Assembly (NCBI RefSeq): GCF_030527935.1
Contig: NZ_JAUMZV010000002.1
Location: forward strand, 28,113-92,112
Origin: Kingella sp. (in: b-proteobacteria)
Lineage (GTDB): Bacteria; Pseudomonadota; Gammaproteobacteria; Burkholderiales; Neisseriaceae
Reading direction: 5' to 3'
Length of the DNA stretch: 64,000 bases
This document shows positions 52,166 to 61,206 of the stretch, in pieces. Positions within the stretch are counted from its first letter, which is position 1; each line of letters begins with the position of its first letter. Position numbers and translations under genes: made by a program. Below the pieces are notes generated by a model, which was not told where the DNA came from, ran no database searches, and saw only the letters and a program-made list of their open reading frames with translations.

Positions 52166-53683
52166 TCACTTGGCTTTGTTAAACGCATCGCACGCTTGGT
52201 CAAACCGCGCCAACACGTTTTCTTCGGGCGTTTTGTCGTTCAGCGAAACCGCCCAAGCGGCGAGCAAGGCAACGATAAAGCCAGGGACGATTTCATACAG
52301 GGTGGGCAAGTTGGCTTTTGCCAGCAGCGGATTAACCACTTCCGCCCACAGCACCACCACCACCGCGCCTGTAATCATGCTCACGAGCGCGCCTTTTTCG
52401 GTTAAGCGTCGCCATGTGAGCGACAAAATCACCAGCGGGCCAAACGCCGCGCCAAAGCCCGCCCAAGCGTAGGCAACCAAGCCCAGCACACGGTTTTCGG
52501 GGTTGGCGGCGATGATGATGGAAATGCCCGCCACCGCCAGCACCATGCCGCGCCCAATCCACACCAATTCCGATTGCGTGGCGTTGGGGCGGAAAAAGCC
52601 TTTGTAGAAATCTTCGGTAATCGCGCTGGAACACAGCAAAAGCTGCGCCGACAGCGTGGACATCACCGCCGCCAAAATTGCCGACAAAACCACACCCGCA
52701 ATCCAAGGGTTAAACAGCAGCGTGGTCAGCGCAATAAACACGCGCTCGGGGTTGCCCTGCATACTGCCCACTTGCTCGGGATGCGCGCCAAAATAAGCGA
52801 TGCCAAAATAGCCCACCATCACCGCGCCCAGCAGGCAAGCAATCATCCACGTCATGCCGATGCGGCGAGCGTTGGTCAGCGATTTCACGGTTTCCGCCGC
52901 CATAAAGCGCGCCAAAATGTGCGGCTGCCCAAAGTAGCCCAAGCCCCAAGAAGCGGTGGAGACGATGCCCACAAAGGTTGTGCCTGTGAGCAAGCTGTTG
53001 TATTGCTTATCGTTGGCAACAGTGGCAGCCTGAATGGCGGCGGACACTTGGTCAGCCCCGCCCACGGCTAAATACACCATCACGGGGGTTAAAATCAGCG
53101 CAAAAATCATCAACGTGGCTTGCACCGTGTCCGTCCAGCTTACGGCAAGGAAGCCGCCGATAAAGGTGTAGGCAATGGTTGCGCCCGCGCCCAGCCACAT
53201 CGCTTGCATATAAGTCATATTGGGAAACAGGCTTTGGAACAAGCGTGCGCCCGCCACCACGCCCGAAGCGCAATAAATGGTAAAGAAAAACAATATGATA
53301 AACGCCGAGCTTAATTTAATCGCCACGCTTTTGCTGCCGAAGCGATGGTAAAAATAATCGGGCAGCGTGAGCGCGTTGTTGTTGTGCTCGGTGTGCACAC
53401 GCAGCCGCCCTGCCACCCAAAGCCAGTTGAAATACGCGCCGATGGTCAAACCAATCGCAATCCACGCTTGGGAAAAGCCCGAAAGATAAATTGCCCCTGG
53501 TAAGCCCATCAGCAGCCAGCCCGACATATCGCTCGCGCCTGCCGACATGGCGGTTACAAACGCGCCCAAGCTGCGCCCGCCGAGAATATAGTCATCAAAA
53601 TTTTTGGTGGAAAAATAGGCGACCAAGCCAATACCAAGAACGGCAACCAGATACAAGCCAAATGTGATGTACATGGGATTCAT
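52166..53683 (-). CDS. putP: sodium/proline symporter
   Basis: A 505-residue inner-membrane transporter of the SSS family importing proline with Na+. The N-terminus (ITFGLYLVAVLGIGLVAYF) starts the first of about 13 helices. The signature DYILGGRSLGAFVTAMSAGASDMSGWLLMGLPG includes the Asp/Ser-rich Na+ site region. AWAGFGAAFGPLVILSL and the late helices match PutP. It pairs functionally with putA; a lipase gene and DUS terminators lie between, so they are separate transcripts. Confidence 0.96.
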   Translation of the reverse strand: MNPMYITFGLYLVAVLGIGLVAYFSTKNFDDYILGGRSLGAFVTAMSAGASDMSGWLLMGLPGAIYLSGFSQAWIAIGLTIGAYFNWLWVAGRLRVHTEHNNNALTLPDYFYHRFGSKSVAIKLSSAFIILFFFTIYCASGVVAGARLFQSLFPNMTYMQAMWLGAGATIAYTFIGGFLAVSWTDTVQATLMIFALILTPVMVYLAVGGADQVSAAIQAATVANDKQYNSLLTGTTFVGIVSTASWGLGYFGQPHILARFMAAETVKSLTNARRIGMTWMIACLLGAVMVGYFGIAYFGAHPEQVGSMQGNPERVFIALTTLLFNPWIAGVVLSAILAAVMSTLSAQLLLCSSAITEDFYKGFFRPNATQSELVWIGRGMVLAVAGISIIIAANPENRVLGLVAYAWAGFGAAFGPLVILSLTWRRLTEKGALVSMITGAVVVVLWAEVVNPLLAKANLPTLYEIVPGFIVALLAAWAVSLNDKTPEENVLARFDQACDAFNKAK

Positions 53684-53916
53684 AAGTGTGCCCTCTATTT
53701 ATATGTGTTTGAAAAAATAGGAAGAAAGCCGCAATAAGTGGTGCTGTTGTAAGCGACTGGGAAAATATTAACAAAAAATTTACAAAGCAACAAGTTTTGT
53801 TAAGAGAAAAGATGGCAGCCTGAAAATAGAATCGGGCAGGCTTCACGCCACGCGGTTGCGATGGGAAATTGCGTGCGTTGAAGCCTGCACTATGGCGTTT
53901 TCAGGCTGCCGCTGCC
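53684..53916. other. putP upstream region
   Basis: An AT-rich leader (53684-53810) probably holds the putP promoter. Bases 53836-53845 and 53879-53888 (GCAGGCTTCA / TGAAGCCTGC) form a 10-bp perfect stem with a 33-base loop between two DUS. It may stop the sirB2 transcript, though a T run is lacking. Confidence 0.45.
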
Positions 53917-54294
53917 CTACAACGGCTTCCAATGCGCCAAATAAATAATGGTCAAAACAATCAGCATCCCCACGCCATACAGCCCAAACCATTTGCTGCT
54001 GCGGGGTGTGGCGCGCAGGCAAAATGCGCCGACAAAAATATATGCCAGCACCAGCAGCAGTTTCACGCCCAGCCATTTGTTTGCGCCAAAGGGCTGCCAC
54101 GGCACAATCTGCATCATCAGCATGCCTGTGAACAGCAGCATGGAATCGTTAATGTGCGGCAGCACGCGCAGGATGATGGGCAGCGGCTTTTCGGGCTGCA
54201 TGGTGCGTAGCCAAAAGCGTAGGTTAAACAGGATGATGGTTATCGTAACGAAAAACAGATGGGCGTATTTGATGGGGAGATAAAGGCTTTGCAT
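53917..54294 (-). CDS. SirB2-family membrane protein
   Basis: A 125-residue product with four membrane helices: YAHLFFVTITIILFNLRFWL, MLLFTGMLMMQIVPW, WLGVKLLLVLAYIFVGAF and FGLYGVGMLIVLTIIYLAH. The KYAHLFFV...RFWLR and PHINDSMLLFTG patterns are those of the SirB2 family, whose role is unclear. It is the last gene of a probable purN-DUF3108-sirB2 transcript. Confidence 0.85.
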   Translation of the reverse strand: MQSLYLPIKYAHLFFVTITIILFNLRFWLRTMQPEKPLPIILRVLPHINDSMLLFTGMLMMQIVPWQPFGANKWLGVKLLLVLAYIFVGAFCLRATPRSSKWFGLYGVGMLIVLTIIYLAHWKPL

Positions 54295-54347
54295 GGTGTG
54301 TTCCTTGGGGTGTGGTGTTGAATAGTGAATTTGCCGTTTCAGGCTGC

Positions 54348-55010
54348 CTATTGCGCTGGTGTGGGCTGCTGCCCATCCATTTGCACGGCTTTAAGCGTTA
54401 GGCTGTATTTTTTGCCGCCCACGTTGTAGCGAATCAGCGCGGGCACGTTGCCCAAATCGCTGGCAAGGGCGAGAAAGATTTGGTCGCTGTCGTGGCGCAG
54501 GGTAAAGGCTTGGGTGCGCGTTTTCAGGCTGCCTATGGCCATGGTTTTGCCGTTGGCGGGGGTTAAGCGGTTGATGGGGTAGAGCTTTTTGCCGTTGGTA
54601 ATCATCAGCGGCGTGGGCAGTTTGCCGTGGTTAAACGCCAGTTGCCATGTGAGCGAAAACAAATCCATCACCGCGCCTTGGGCGGTTTCGGTATGTTTGC
54701 CGTCTTTTTTGCCCAGTCGCACGCGGCTGCCTGAAAACTGGGCGGATGCGTATTCTTTGCCGTTGCGGATGTCGCGGTAGTAGCTGGGTTTGAGCTGTTC
54801 GCCGTCAATTGTGCCGCCGCTTTCAAAGCGCATTTTGTAAAGTGGCACGTTGATTTGGGCAATGATGCGGTATTGCTCGCCATCGCGGTCAAACGACAGC
54901 GTGGCGGGGATGCCCAAGCTCGCCCGATATTGGGCGCGGGCGGATTGCGGGATTTCGGCGTAAACCGCGTGGGTGACGAGTAAGCAAAATAAAGCGGCGA
55001 GACGTTTCAT
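54348..55010 (-). CDS. DUF3108 periplasmic protein
   Basis: A 220-residue product with a signal peptide (MKRLAALFCLLVTHAVYA). The domain is beta-rich with YRASLGIPATLSFDRDGEQY, KPSYYRDIRNGKEY and VMDLFSLTWQLAFN, typical of DUF3108. A DUS is read as GSLK. Function is unknown; paralogues are often found next to purN in Neisseriaceae-like genomes by my recollection, which is not verified here. It starts nine bases after purN ends, so they are co-transcribed. Confidence 0.8.
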   Translation of the reverse strand: MKRLAALFCLLVTHAVYAEIPQSARAQYRASLGIPATLSFDRDGEQYRIIAQINVPLYKMRFESGGTIDGEQLKPSYYRDIRNGKEYASAQFSGSRVRLGKKDGKHTETAQGAVMDLFSLTWQLAFNHGKLPTPLMITNGKKLYPINRLTPANGKTMAIGSLKTRTQAFTLRHDSDQIFLALASDLGNVPALIRYNVGGKKYSLTLKAVQMDGQQPTPAQ

Positions 55011-55019
55011 GCGTGTTCC

Positions 55020-55649
55020 TTATGCCAACAGTTGCGCGGTGGCATCGGCGCGGGGCGCGGCGCGTTCCACCCGCTTGCCTACGATTTTCAGGCTGCCTGA
55101 AACAAAATCCGCCACCGCTTGCGGCAAGAGTTGATGTTCCACTTGCAACACCCGCGCGGCGATGCTGTCTTCGGTGTCGCCGTCCAAAATCGGCACCACG
55201 CCTTGCGCGATAATCGCGCCGTTGTCCAACATTTCGGTTACAAAATGGATGGTGCAGCCTGAAACGCGGCAGCCTTCGTCCAAGGCGCGTTGATGCGTGT
55301 GCAGCCCTGTGAACGAAGGCAACAGCGATGGGTGGATGTTGATGCAGCGGTTGGCGTAATGGGCGCAAAATTCGGGGGTTAAAATCCGCATAAAGCCCGC
55401 CAGCACCACCAAATCGGGGGCGTATTGGTCAATCAGTTTCATCATGGCGCGGTCAAAATCGGCGCGGCTGGCGAAATCTTTGTGATTGAGCGCGGCGGTG
55501 GCGATGCCACGTTCTGCCGCCCAAGCCAAGCCAGCGGCTTCGGTATTGTTGGACAACACGGCGGCGATGCGGGCGTTGGCAATGCCCGCGTTCACAATCG
55601 CCTGCATATTGCTGCCACGCCCTGAAATCAGGATAACGATGTTTTTCAT
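55020..55649 (-). CDS. purN: phosphoribosylglycinamide formyltransferase
   Basis: The 209-residue enzyme transfers the formyl group of 10-formyl-THF to GAR in purine synthesis. Motifs are ISGRGSNMQAIV at the N-terminus, LAGFMRILTPEF, the catalytic NIHPSLLPSFTG with the active-site Asn and His, and DNGAIIAQGVVPI. The formyl donor is made by FolD, encoded at 5012. A DUS is read as SGSLK. First gene of a three-gene transcript. Confidence 0.96.
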   Translation of the reverse strand: MKNIVILISGRGSNMQAIVNAGIANARIAAVLSNNTEAAGLAWAAERGIATAALNHKDFASRADFDRAMMKLIDQYAPDLVVLAGFMRILTPEFCAHYANRCINIHPSLLPSFTGLHTHQRALDEGCRVSGCTIHFVTEMLDNGAIIAQGVVPILDGDTEDSIAARVLQVEHQLLPQAVADFVSGSLKIVGKRVERAAPRADATAQLLA

Positions 55650-55920
55650 GGTGGGTTTTCCAAAAAGGGGTTGGGTGGGAATGCGTTGAAACGCGCTGTA
55701 TGCGTTTTGATTTTGTTGATTTGGTTTTCAGGCTGCCTATGGGGTTTTGCAAAGGTTTCAGGCTGCCTAATGCCTTGCTGTTCAGATGATGGGATAAACG
55801 CAGAGTAGGCTTTAACCCGCGCATCCATATCAATCTGCGCAGGTTAAAGCCTATTTTACACAGCCGCCTTATTAGGCAGCCTGAAAACCAAAAGTTTCAG
55901 CCAAGCCAAAACCATGCTGC
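55650..55920. other. gap between argS and purN
   Basis: Contains single DUS copies (55726, 55757, 55874). AGGCTTTAACCCGCGCATCC followed downstream by GCGCAGGTTAAAGCCT (55807-55850) forms a possible stem that could stop argS transcription. Confidence 0.45.
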
Positions 55921-57633
55921 TTACATCACATCCAATACTTCAATGCCCAGCAGCCCCAGCCCTGTTTTCAGCGTTTCGCCTGTTAATTTTGCCAACTGCA
56001 AGCGGGTGTCGCGTGTTGCGCCTTCGGCTTTCAAAATCGGGCAGGCTTCGTAGAAACGGCTAAATAAGGCAGCGAGCTGATACAAATAATTTGCCAAGTA
56101 ATGCGGGAAAGAAGTCTCCGCCACGCTGTTTAACACATCTTCAAATTTCAGCAATTCAACAGCAAGCTGTTGTTCCAGCGGCTCTTTGATTTGCAACGCA
56201 GCGGTTTCGTTCCAAGCCCCCGCGCGGCGCAACACGCTTTGCACCCGCGTATAAGCATATTGCAAATAAGGCGCGGTATTGCCTTCAAACGAAAGCATAT
56301 TCTCCCAATCAAAGATGTAATCGCTGTTGCGGTTTTTGCTCAAATCGGCGTATTTCACCGCGCCAATGCCCACGGCGCGACCAATTTTGGCAGCGGTGTC
56401 AGCGGGCAATTCGGGGTTTTTCTCTTTCACCAAAGCAGTGGCGCGTTCGGTGGCTTCGTCCAGCAATTCCACCAGTTTCACCGTGTCGCCCGAGCGGGTT
56501 TTGAACGGCTTGCCGTCTTTGCCCATCATCGTGCCAAAGCCGATAAAGTCGCCTTCCACGTTTTCAGGCAGCCAACCTGCTTTGCGCGTGGCGGCAAACA
56601 GTTGCTGAAAGTGCAGCGATTGGCGCGTGTCCACCACATAAATAATGCGGTCGGCGTGCAGATTGCGCACACGGTGGCGCACGCAAGCCAAGTCGGTGGT
56701 GGCGTATAGGAAGCCGCCGTCTTGTTTTTGAATGATAAAGGGCTGCGGGTCGCCGTCTTGGTTTTTCAATTCGTCCAAGAACATCACTTTGGTGCCGTTT
56801 TCGTCTACCGCCAAGCCGCGTTGCAGCAGCTCGTCCACCACGTTTTGCAAATCATCGTTGTAAGACGATTCGCCCGCCACATCGCCGCGCTCCAACAGCA
56901 AGCCCAATTTTTCGTACACGGTTTCGGCGTGTTGCAGCGAAATATCCACAAATTTGCGCCACCAAGCCAACACAGTCTCATCGCCGCTTTGCAGTTTCAC
57001 CACATATTCGCGCGCGGTGTTGGCGAAATTTTCGTCTTCATCAAAACGCACTTTGGCGTTGCGGTAAAACTGCTCCAAATCCGCCAAGCGGAAATTGGCA
57101 TCGTTTTGCTGCTGCTCGGCAAGGTAGGCAACCAGCATGCCAAATTGCGTGCCCCAGTCGCCTACATGGTTTTGGCGTATCACTTTGTGCCCCAAAAAGC
57201 CGAGCACGCGCGCCAAGCTGTCGCCAATGATGCTGGAACGCAAATGCCCCACGTGCATTTCTTTGGCAAGGTTGGGCGATGAATAATCAATCACCACAAT
57301 TTTGCTTTTTTCGGCGGGGGTAACGCCCAAGCGGCTGTCGGCGGCGTTGAGCTGCGCGGCGAGAAATTCGGGGTTCAGGCGCAGGTTGATGAAGCCCGGC
57401 CCCGCCACTTCGGCGGCGGTAAACAAGGGATTGCTGGTGAGCAAATCGGCCACTTTTTGCGCCAATTCGCGCGGGTTTTGTTTGAGCGATTTTGCCGCGC
57501 CCATCACGCCGTTGATTTGGAAATCGCCAAATTTAGCATCTTTGGCGGGTTGCAGGGCGATGGGGCAGCCTGAAAGATTAGCTGCGTCAAAGGCTTTTTG
57601 TACTTCTGCGGAGACGGTTTGGTGTAGTTTCAT
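55921..57633 (-). CDS. argS: arginyl-tRNA synthetase
   Basis: A 570-residue class I synthetase. The HIGH motif is in LAKEMHVGHLRSSIIGDSLA near residue 115-125. DYSSPNLAKEMH is ArgRS-specific. The KMSK position is taken by MMGKDGKPFKTRSGDTV, as in many ArgRS that lack canonical KMSK. The C-terminal DALR anticodon domain includes YLQYAYTRVQSVLRRAG and the end LLGIEVLDVM. It starts 15 bases after rluE on the same strand. Confidence 0.97.
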   Translation of the reverse strand: MKLHQTVSAEVQKAFDAANLSGCPIALQPAKDAKFGDFQINGVMGAAKSLKQNPRELAQKVADLLTSNPLFTAAEVAGPGFINLRLNPEFLAAQLNAADSRLGVTPAEKSKIVVIDYSSPNLAKEMHVGHLRSSIIGDSLARVLGFLGHKVIRQNHVGDWGTQFGMLVAYLAEQQQNDANFRLADLEQFYRNAKVRFDEDENFANTAREYVVKLQSGDETVLAWWRKFVDISLQHAETVYEKLGLLLERGDVAGESSYNDDLQNVVDELLQRGLAVDENGTKVMFLDELKNQDGDPQPFIIQKQDGGFLYATTDLACVRHRVRNLHADRIIYVVDTRQSLHFQQLFAATRKAGWLPENVEGDFIGFGTMMGKDGKPFKTRSGDTVKLVELLDEATERATALVKEKNPELPADTAAKIGRAVGIGAVKYADLSKNRNSDYIFDWENMLSFEGNTAPYLQYAYTRVQSVLRRAGAWNETAALQIKEPLEQQLAVELLKFEDVLNSVAETSFPHYLANYLYQLAALFSRFYEACPILKAEGATRDTRLQLAKLTGETLKTGLGLLGIEVLDVM

Positions 57634-57648
57634 AATGTTTTCCGTTGT

Positions 57649-58203
57649 TTAAGGTAGGGTGGATAGGGTTTGCCAGCTTCGCAGTGGCAAGTCTAAATCA
57701 AATAAATTGATGCGCCCGATGCCTGTTCGCACCAGCCGCAAGCAGGGATAGTGTGCTTTGGCGGTCATCCGCCTGACTTGCCTGTTTTTGCCTTCGGCGA
57801 TGCGGATTTCTAGCCAAAAATCGGGCACGGTTTTGCGATAGCGCACGGGCGGGTCGCGCTGCCAGATGCGAGCGACTTCGGCGGGCGTGAGCAGACGGGT
57901 TTGCGCGGGCTGGGCAATGAAATCGCCCAAATTCATGGGCTGTTCTAATTGCGCGATTTGCTCGGAGTTGGGCGTGCCTTCTAGTTGCGCCCAGTAGGTT
58001 TTGACGAGCTTAAAGCGCGGGTGGGCGATGCGGGCTTGTTGTTGCCCGTTGTCGGTGAGCAGCAGCAAGCCTTCGCTGTCGGTGTCTAGCCGCCCTGCGG
58101 GGTAAACGTTGGGCAGGTTGACCAATTCTTTTAAGCTCGGGTGTTTTTCGTGTGGCGAAAATTGACAGATATAGCCATAGGGTTTGTTGAGTGCGATTAA
58201 CAT
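57649..58203 (-). CDS. rluE: 23S rRNA pseudouridine synthase RluE-type
   Basis: A 184-residue RsuA-family synthase lacking an S4 domain, as RluE does. The catalytic Asp is in PAGRLDTDSEGLLLLT. LNKPYGYICQFS, KTYWAQLEG and EGKNRQVRRMTAKA are family blocks. RluE modifies U2457 of 23S rRNA. It heads a probable rluE-argS transcript. RluE is favoured by length, but related synthases cannot be wholly excluded. Confidence 0.88.
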   Translation of the reverse strand: MLIALNKPYGYICQFSPHEKHPSLKELVNLPNVYPAGRLDTDSEGLLLLTDNGQQQARIAHPRFKLVKTYWAQLEGTPNSEQIAQLEQPMNLGDFIAQPAQTRLLTPAEVARIWQRDPPVRYRKTVPDFWLEIRIAEGKNRQVRRMTAKAHYPCLRLVRTGIGRINLFDLDLPLRSWQTLSTLP

Positions 58204-58301
58204 GATTTCAGGCTGCCAAACAATGCAGGTTTACAATTATACACAGTTTGTAAATCTTTCAGGCAGCCTGAAAACAGGTTTACACAGCGACTGCCCGATT
58301 A

Positions 58302-58784
58302 TTACGGCGCAAGATGCAACAACGGCAGCGCGGTGGTGCTTTTTATCTCTTTTAAAACAAAGCTAGATTTGGCATCCAACACGCAATTATGCGAAAGCAG
58401 CACATCCAACACAAAATGCGAAAAGGCGTTCATATCGGTAAAAAAGGCGTGCAGCAGATAATCCGATTCGCCCGTGAGCGCAAAGCAGCTTAACACTTCC
58501 GACCACGTTTGCACCGCGCTTTCAAATTCAACACGCGCCTGCGCGGATTTATCGGTGGTTACGCGAATCATCACTTGCAGCCCCAAGCCGAGCGACACAG
58601 GCGAGAGCAGCGCGGCATAGCGGCGGATGATGCCGTTGTCTTCCAGCTGTTTCAAACGGCGCAAACAAGGCGATGGCGACAGCGCAACGCGCTCCGATAG
58701 TTCTACATTGCTCAACCGCCCATTTTCTTGCAATACTTGCAGGATTTTTAAGTCAATTTTGTCTAACATAACCGCTTGTTGCAT
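58302..58784 (-). CDS. Lrp/AsnC-family transcriptional regulator
   Basis: A 160-residue regulator with an N-terminal helix-turn-helix (DLKILQVLQENGRLSNVELSERVALSPSPCLRRLKQLE) and a C-terminal RAM effector domain with CFALTGESDYLLHAFFTDM. Such proteins sense amino acids and act as octamers. AAGGA lies nine bases before ATG 58784. It is divergent from pilU across an AT-rich region of 248 bases. Effector and targets are unknown. Confidence 0.9.
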   Translation of the reverse strand: MQQAVMLDKIDLKILQVLQENGRLSNVELSERVALSPSPCLRRLKQLEDNGIIRRYAALLSPVSLGLGLQVMIRVTTDKSAQARVEFESAVQTWSEVLSCFALTGESDYLLHAFFTDMNAFSHFVLDVLLSHNCVLDAKSSFVLKEIKSTTALPLLHLAP

Positions 58785-58993
58785 TGTGTGATTTCCTTGG
58801 TAAATAAAGTCAAAAAACTTGTGAAGTCGTGTTTTGCTTTATTTTTGTTATTCAAACATTATCTTAAAACAACAAAACTTAACATACAATAGTTTGCAAA
58901 AAGTTATTTTATTAGAATTTTAAAGCGCAAAATTTTGTTACACGCAAAGATAACAGCGCGGCACTTTGGCACGACAAATGCTTTCAAAATCGC

Positions 58994-58999
58994 TAAAAT
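58994..58999 (+). promoter_or_regulatory. -10 box TAAAAT before pilU
   Basis: TAAAAT 33 bases before the pilU ATG in an AT-rich intergenic region; GAGG lies before the start codon. Confidence 0.4.
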
Positions 59000-59032
59000 T
59001 CACATTTTTTAACTCAATCCTAACGAGGAATC

Positions 59033-60229
59033 ATGACAACCACCATCGCCCCCGTAAACGAAGAAATGAAAAAATTTATCCACAACCTATTGACCCACAT
59101 GGTTAAAAACAAAGGTTCGGATTTATTTATCACCGCAGGCTATCCGCCCGCCATGAAGCTGGACGGCAAAGTAACCAAATTAAGCGACAAGCCGCTATCT
59201 GCCGAGCACACCGCGCAAATCGCCCGCTCCATTATGGATGAAAAACAAGCGATTGAATTTGCCGAAACCAACGAATGCAACTTTGCCATTAGCTTGGCGG
59301 GCGTGTCGCGCTTTCGGATTAACGCCATGATTCAACGTGGCGCAGCCACGCTGGTTTGCCGTGTGATTACCAGCGACATCCCCAAATTTGACGATTTGAA
59401 ACTGCCGCCCGTGTTAAAAGACGTGGTGATGGAAAAACGCGGCTTGGTGATTTTTGTGGGCGGCACAGGCTCGGGCAAATCCACTTCGCTGGCGGCGATG
59501 ATTGATTACCGCAACGAAAACAGCAACGGACACATCATCACCATTGAAGACCCGATTGAATATGTGCACCCGCATAAAAACTGCATTATTTCGCAGCGCG
59601 AAGTGGGCGTGGACACGCAAAACTGGTTTGCCGCGCTGAAAAACACGCTACGCCAAGCCCCCGATGTGATTTTGATTGGCGAAATCCGCGACCGCGAAAC
59701 GATGGACTACGCGCTGGCGTTTGCCGAAACAGGGCATTTGTGCATGGCAACGCTGCACGCCAATAACTCCAACCAAGCCCTTGACCGCATTATCAATTTT
59801 TTCCCCGAAGAACGCCGCACCCAGCTTTTGACGGATTTGTCGCTTAACCTGAAAGGCTTTATTTCGCAACGCTTAATTCCGCGCAAAACAGGCAAAGGGC
59901 GCAGCGCGGCGGTGGAGATTTTGCTTAATTCGCCCTTGATTTCGGAACTGATTTTGCACGGCGAAGTGCATGGCATCAAAGACATCATGGCGAAATCGCG
60001 CGATATTGGCATGCAAACGTTTGACCAAGCCTTGTTTGATTTATATGAAGCCGACATGATTTCCTACGAAGATGCGCTGCGCAATGCCGATTCTGAAAAC
60101 GACCTGCGCTTGCAAATCAAGCTCAACAGCAAGAAAAACGGCACGGCAGGCGAAGATGGCTCGCTGGATGGTTTGTCGTTGATGGATTATGAAAAAAAGC
60201 CTGATGAAGGCGAAGAAGCGGCGAAATAA
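59033..60229 (+). CDS. pilU: type IV pilus retraction ATPase PilU
   Basis: A 398-residue hexameric ATPase of the PilT/PilU group acting at the cytoplasmic base of the pilus in retraction and DNA uptake. Walker A GGTGSGKST is at residues 143-151, ITIEDPIEYVHPHKNCIISQREVG includes the Asp box, IGEIRDRETM is Walker B and ATLHANNSNQALDRIINFFP contains the His box. The acidic tail (DYEKKPDEGEEAAK) and length favour PilU over the shorter PilT. This links to natural transformation, the process served by the DUS. pilT is not in the window. Confidence 0.92.
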   Translation: MTTTIAPVNEEMKKFIHNLLTHMVKNKGSDLFITAGYPPAMKLDGKVTKLSDKPLSAEHTAQIARSIMDEKQAIEFAETNECNFAISLAGVSRFRINAMIQRGAATLVCRVITSDIPKFDDLKLPPVLKDVVMEKRGLVIFVGGTGSGKSTSLAAMIDYRNENSNGHIITIEDPIEYVHPHKNCIISQREVGVDTQNWFAALKNTLRQAPDVILIGEIRDRETMDYALAFAETGHLCMATLHANNSNQALDRIINFFPEERRTQLLTDLSLNLKGFISQRLIPRKTGKGRSAAVEILLNSPLISELILHGEVHGIKDIMAKSRDIGMQTFDQALFDLYEADMISYEDALRNADSENDLRLQIKLNSKKNGTAGEDGSLDGLSLMDYEKKPDEGEEAAK

Positions 60230-60230
60230 T

Positions 60231-60273
60231 AGGCAGCCTGAAAGCGGATGAATGCGCTTTCAGGCTGCTTTTT
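60231..60273 (+). terminator. inverted DUS pair with T run after pilU
   Basis: AGGCAGCCTGAAAGCG and CGCTTTCAGGCTGC followed by TTTTTGG. It starts directly after the stop codon. Confidence 0.75.
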
Positions 60274-60392
60274 GGTTGGATGGTAAGCCAAAATAACAAT
60301 GGCATAAGTAGCGTGTTAGCGGATGATTGGGCAGCCTGAAATGCGATGCGTGGCTTGGGGCGCGGGCGGGAATATGGGCGGCTTGCAATGCT

Positions 60393-60436
60393 TGCCCCGC
60401 GTTTCCTACGGCTTGCTTGCAAGCCGTGCGCTGGCG
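60393..60436. repeat. palindromic repeat family E, copy 6 (inverted)
   Basis: CCCCGCGTTTCCTACGGCTT followed by GCTTGCAAGCCGTGCGCTGG. The remainder of 60230-60599 is DUS copies only. Confidence 0.75.
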
Positions 60437-60599
60437 TAGTGGTTGACTTGATGGGTAGTTGGATTTTTTGGTTAGGCTGAACTGTGTTTCAGGCTGCCTT
60501 TGTTGTACTGATAAAGCCAAGGCAGCCTGAAACCATATTTTCCGTTTTCAGGCTGCCTTTTTATCCCCGCACATATAGGCAGCCTGAAAACCCATCAGC

Positions 60600-61146
60600 C
60601 TACACCCGCTCGTCCCAATCCTTCTCCCCATTCAACATCGCCTGCACCACTTCTTTCACCCGCGCGTCTTGCCGTCTGGCTTCGTCCATCATCGCCTTGT
60701 TGGAGAAATTTCCTGCCTGCTCGGGGTCGTACAGCAACGCCATCACAATCGCCGTAGAAGTCAGCACAAAGCCCGCCGCGCCCACAAACGACACCTGCCA
60801 CGCAAAGCCAAACGCCATGCCCACCACGGTGAGCAACGCTGCCGCAATCACCACCTGCAAACTGCCCAGCCCAAAAATCTGCCGCCGCAAATGCTACAAA
60901 TGCGACGGCTTCATCTCCAAGCCAATCACAAACAGAAAAATCACCACCCCCAGCTCGGCAACGTGCAAAATCGTCTGCCCATCGGCAAACAGCCCCAGTC
61001 CAAATTTGCCAATCGCCAGCCCCGCCGCCAAATAGCCCAGCACCGAGCCTAGCCCCAGCCGTTTAAACAGCGGCACCGCCACCACCGCCGCGCCCAACAG
61101 CGCGACCACATAGGAATGTCCATTCCGTGTTGTGTTGCAGACAGAC
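60600..61146 (-). pseudogene. relic of a KefB/KefC-type K+/H+ antiporter
   Basis: Starting at 61146 (AAGGAG before it), the frame shows the first antiporter helices: VVALLGAAVVAVPLFKRLGL, GSVLGYLAAGLAIGKFGLGL and HVAELGVVIFLFVIGLEMKP. It then meets TAG (60894-60896) where SHLWHLRRQIFGLG is expected, so Trp has become amber. The same frame continues RRQIFGLGSLQVVIAA and STAIVMALL. It then jumps to a hydrophilic end (DEARRQDARVKEVVQAMLNG...DWDERV) that looks like the far C-terminus of such proteins. A large internal deletion removed most helices and the Rossmann (RCK) domain. The gene cannot make a working antiporter. Confidence 0.75.
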
Positions 61147-61206
61147 ATTGATACTCCTTGTTGTTGCAATCAAGATTAAGGCAGCCTGAAAGCGGGATTT
61201 GCCGTT

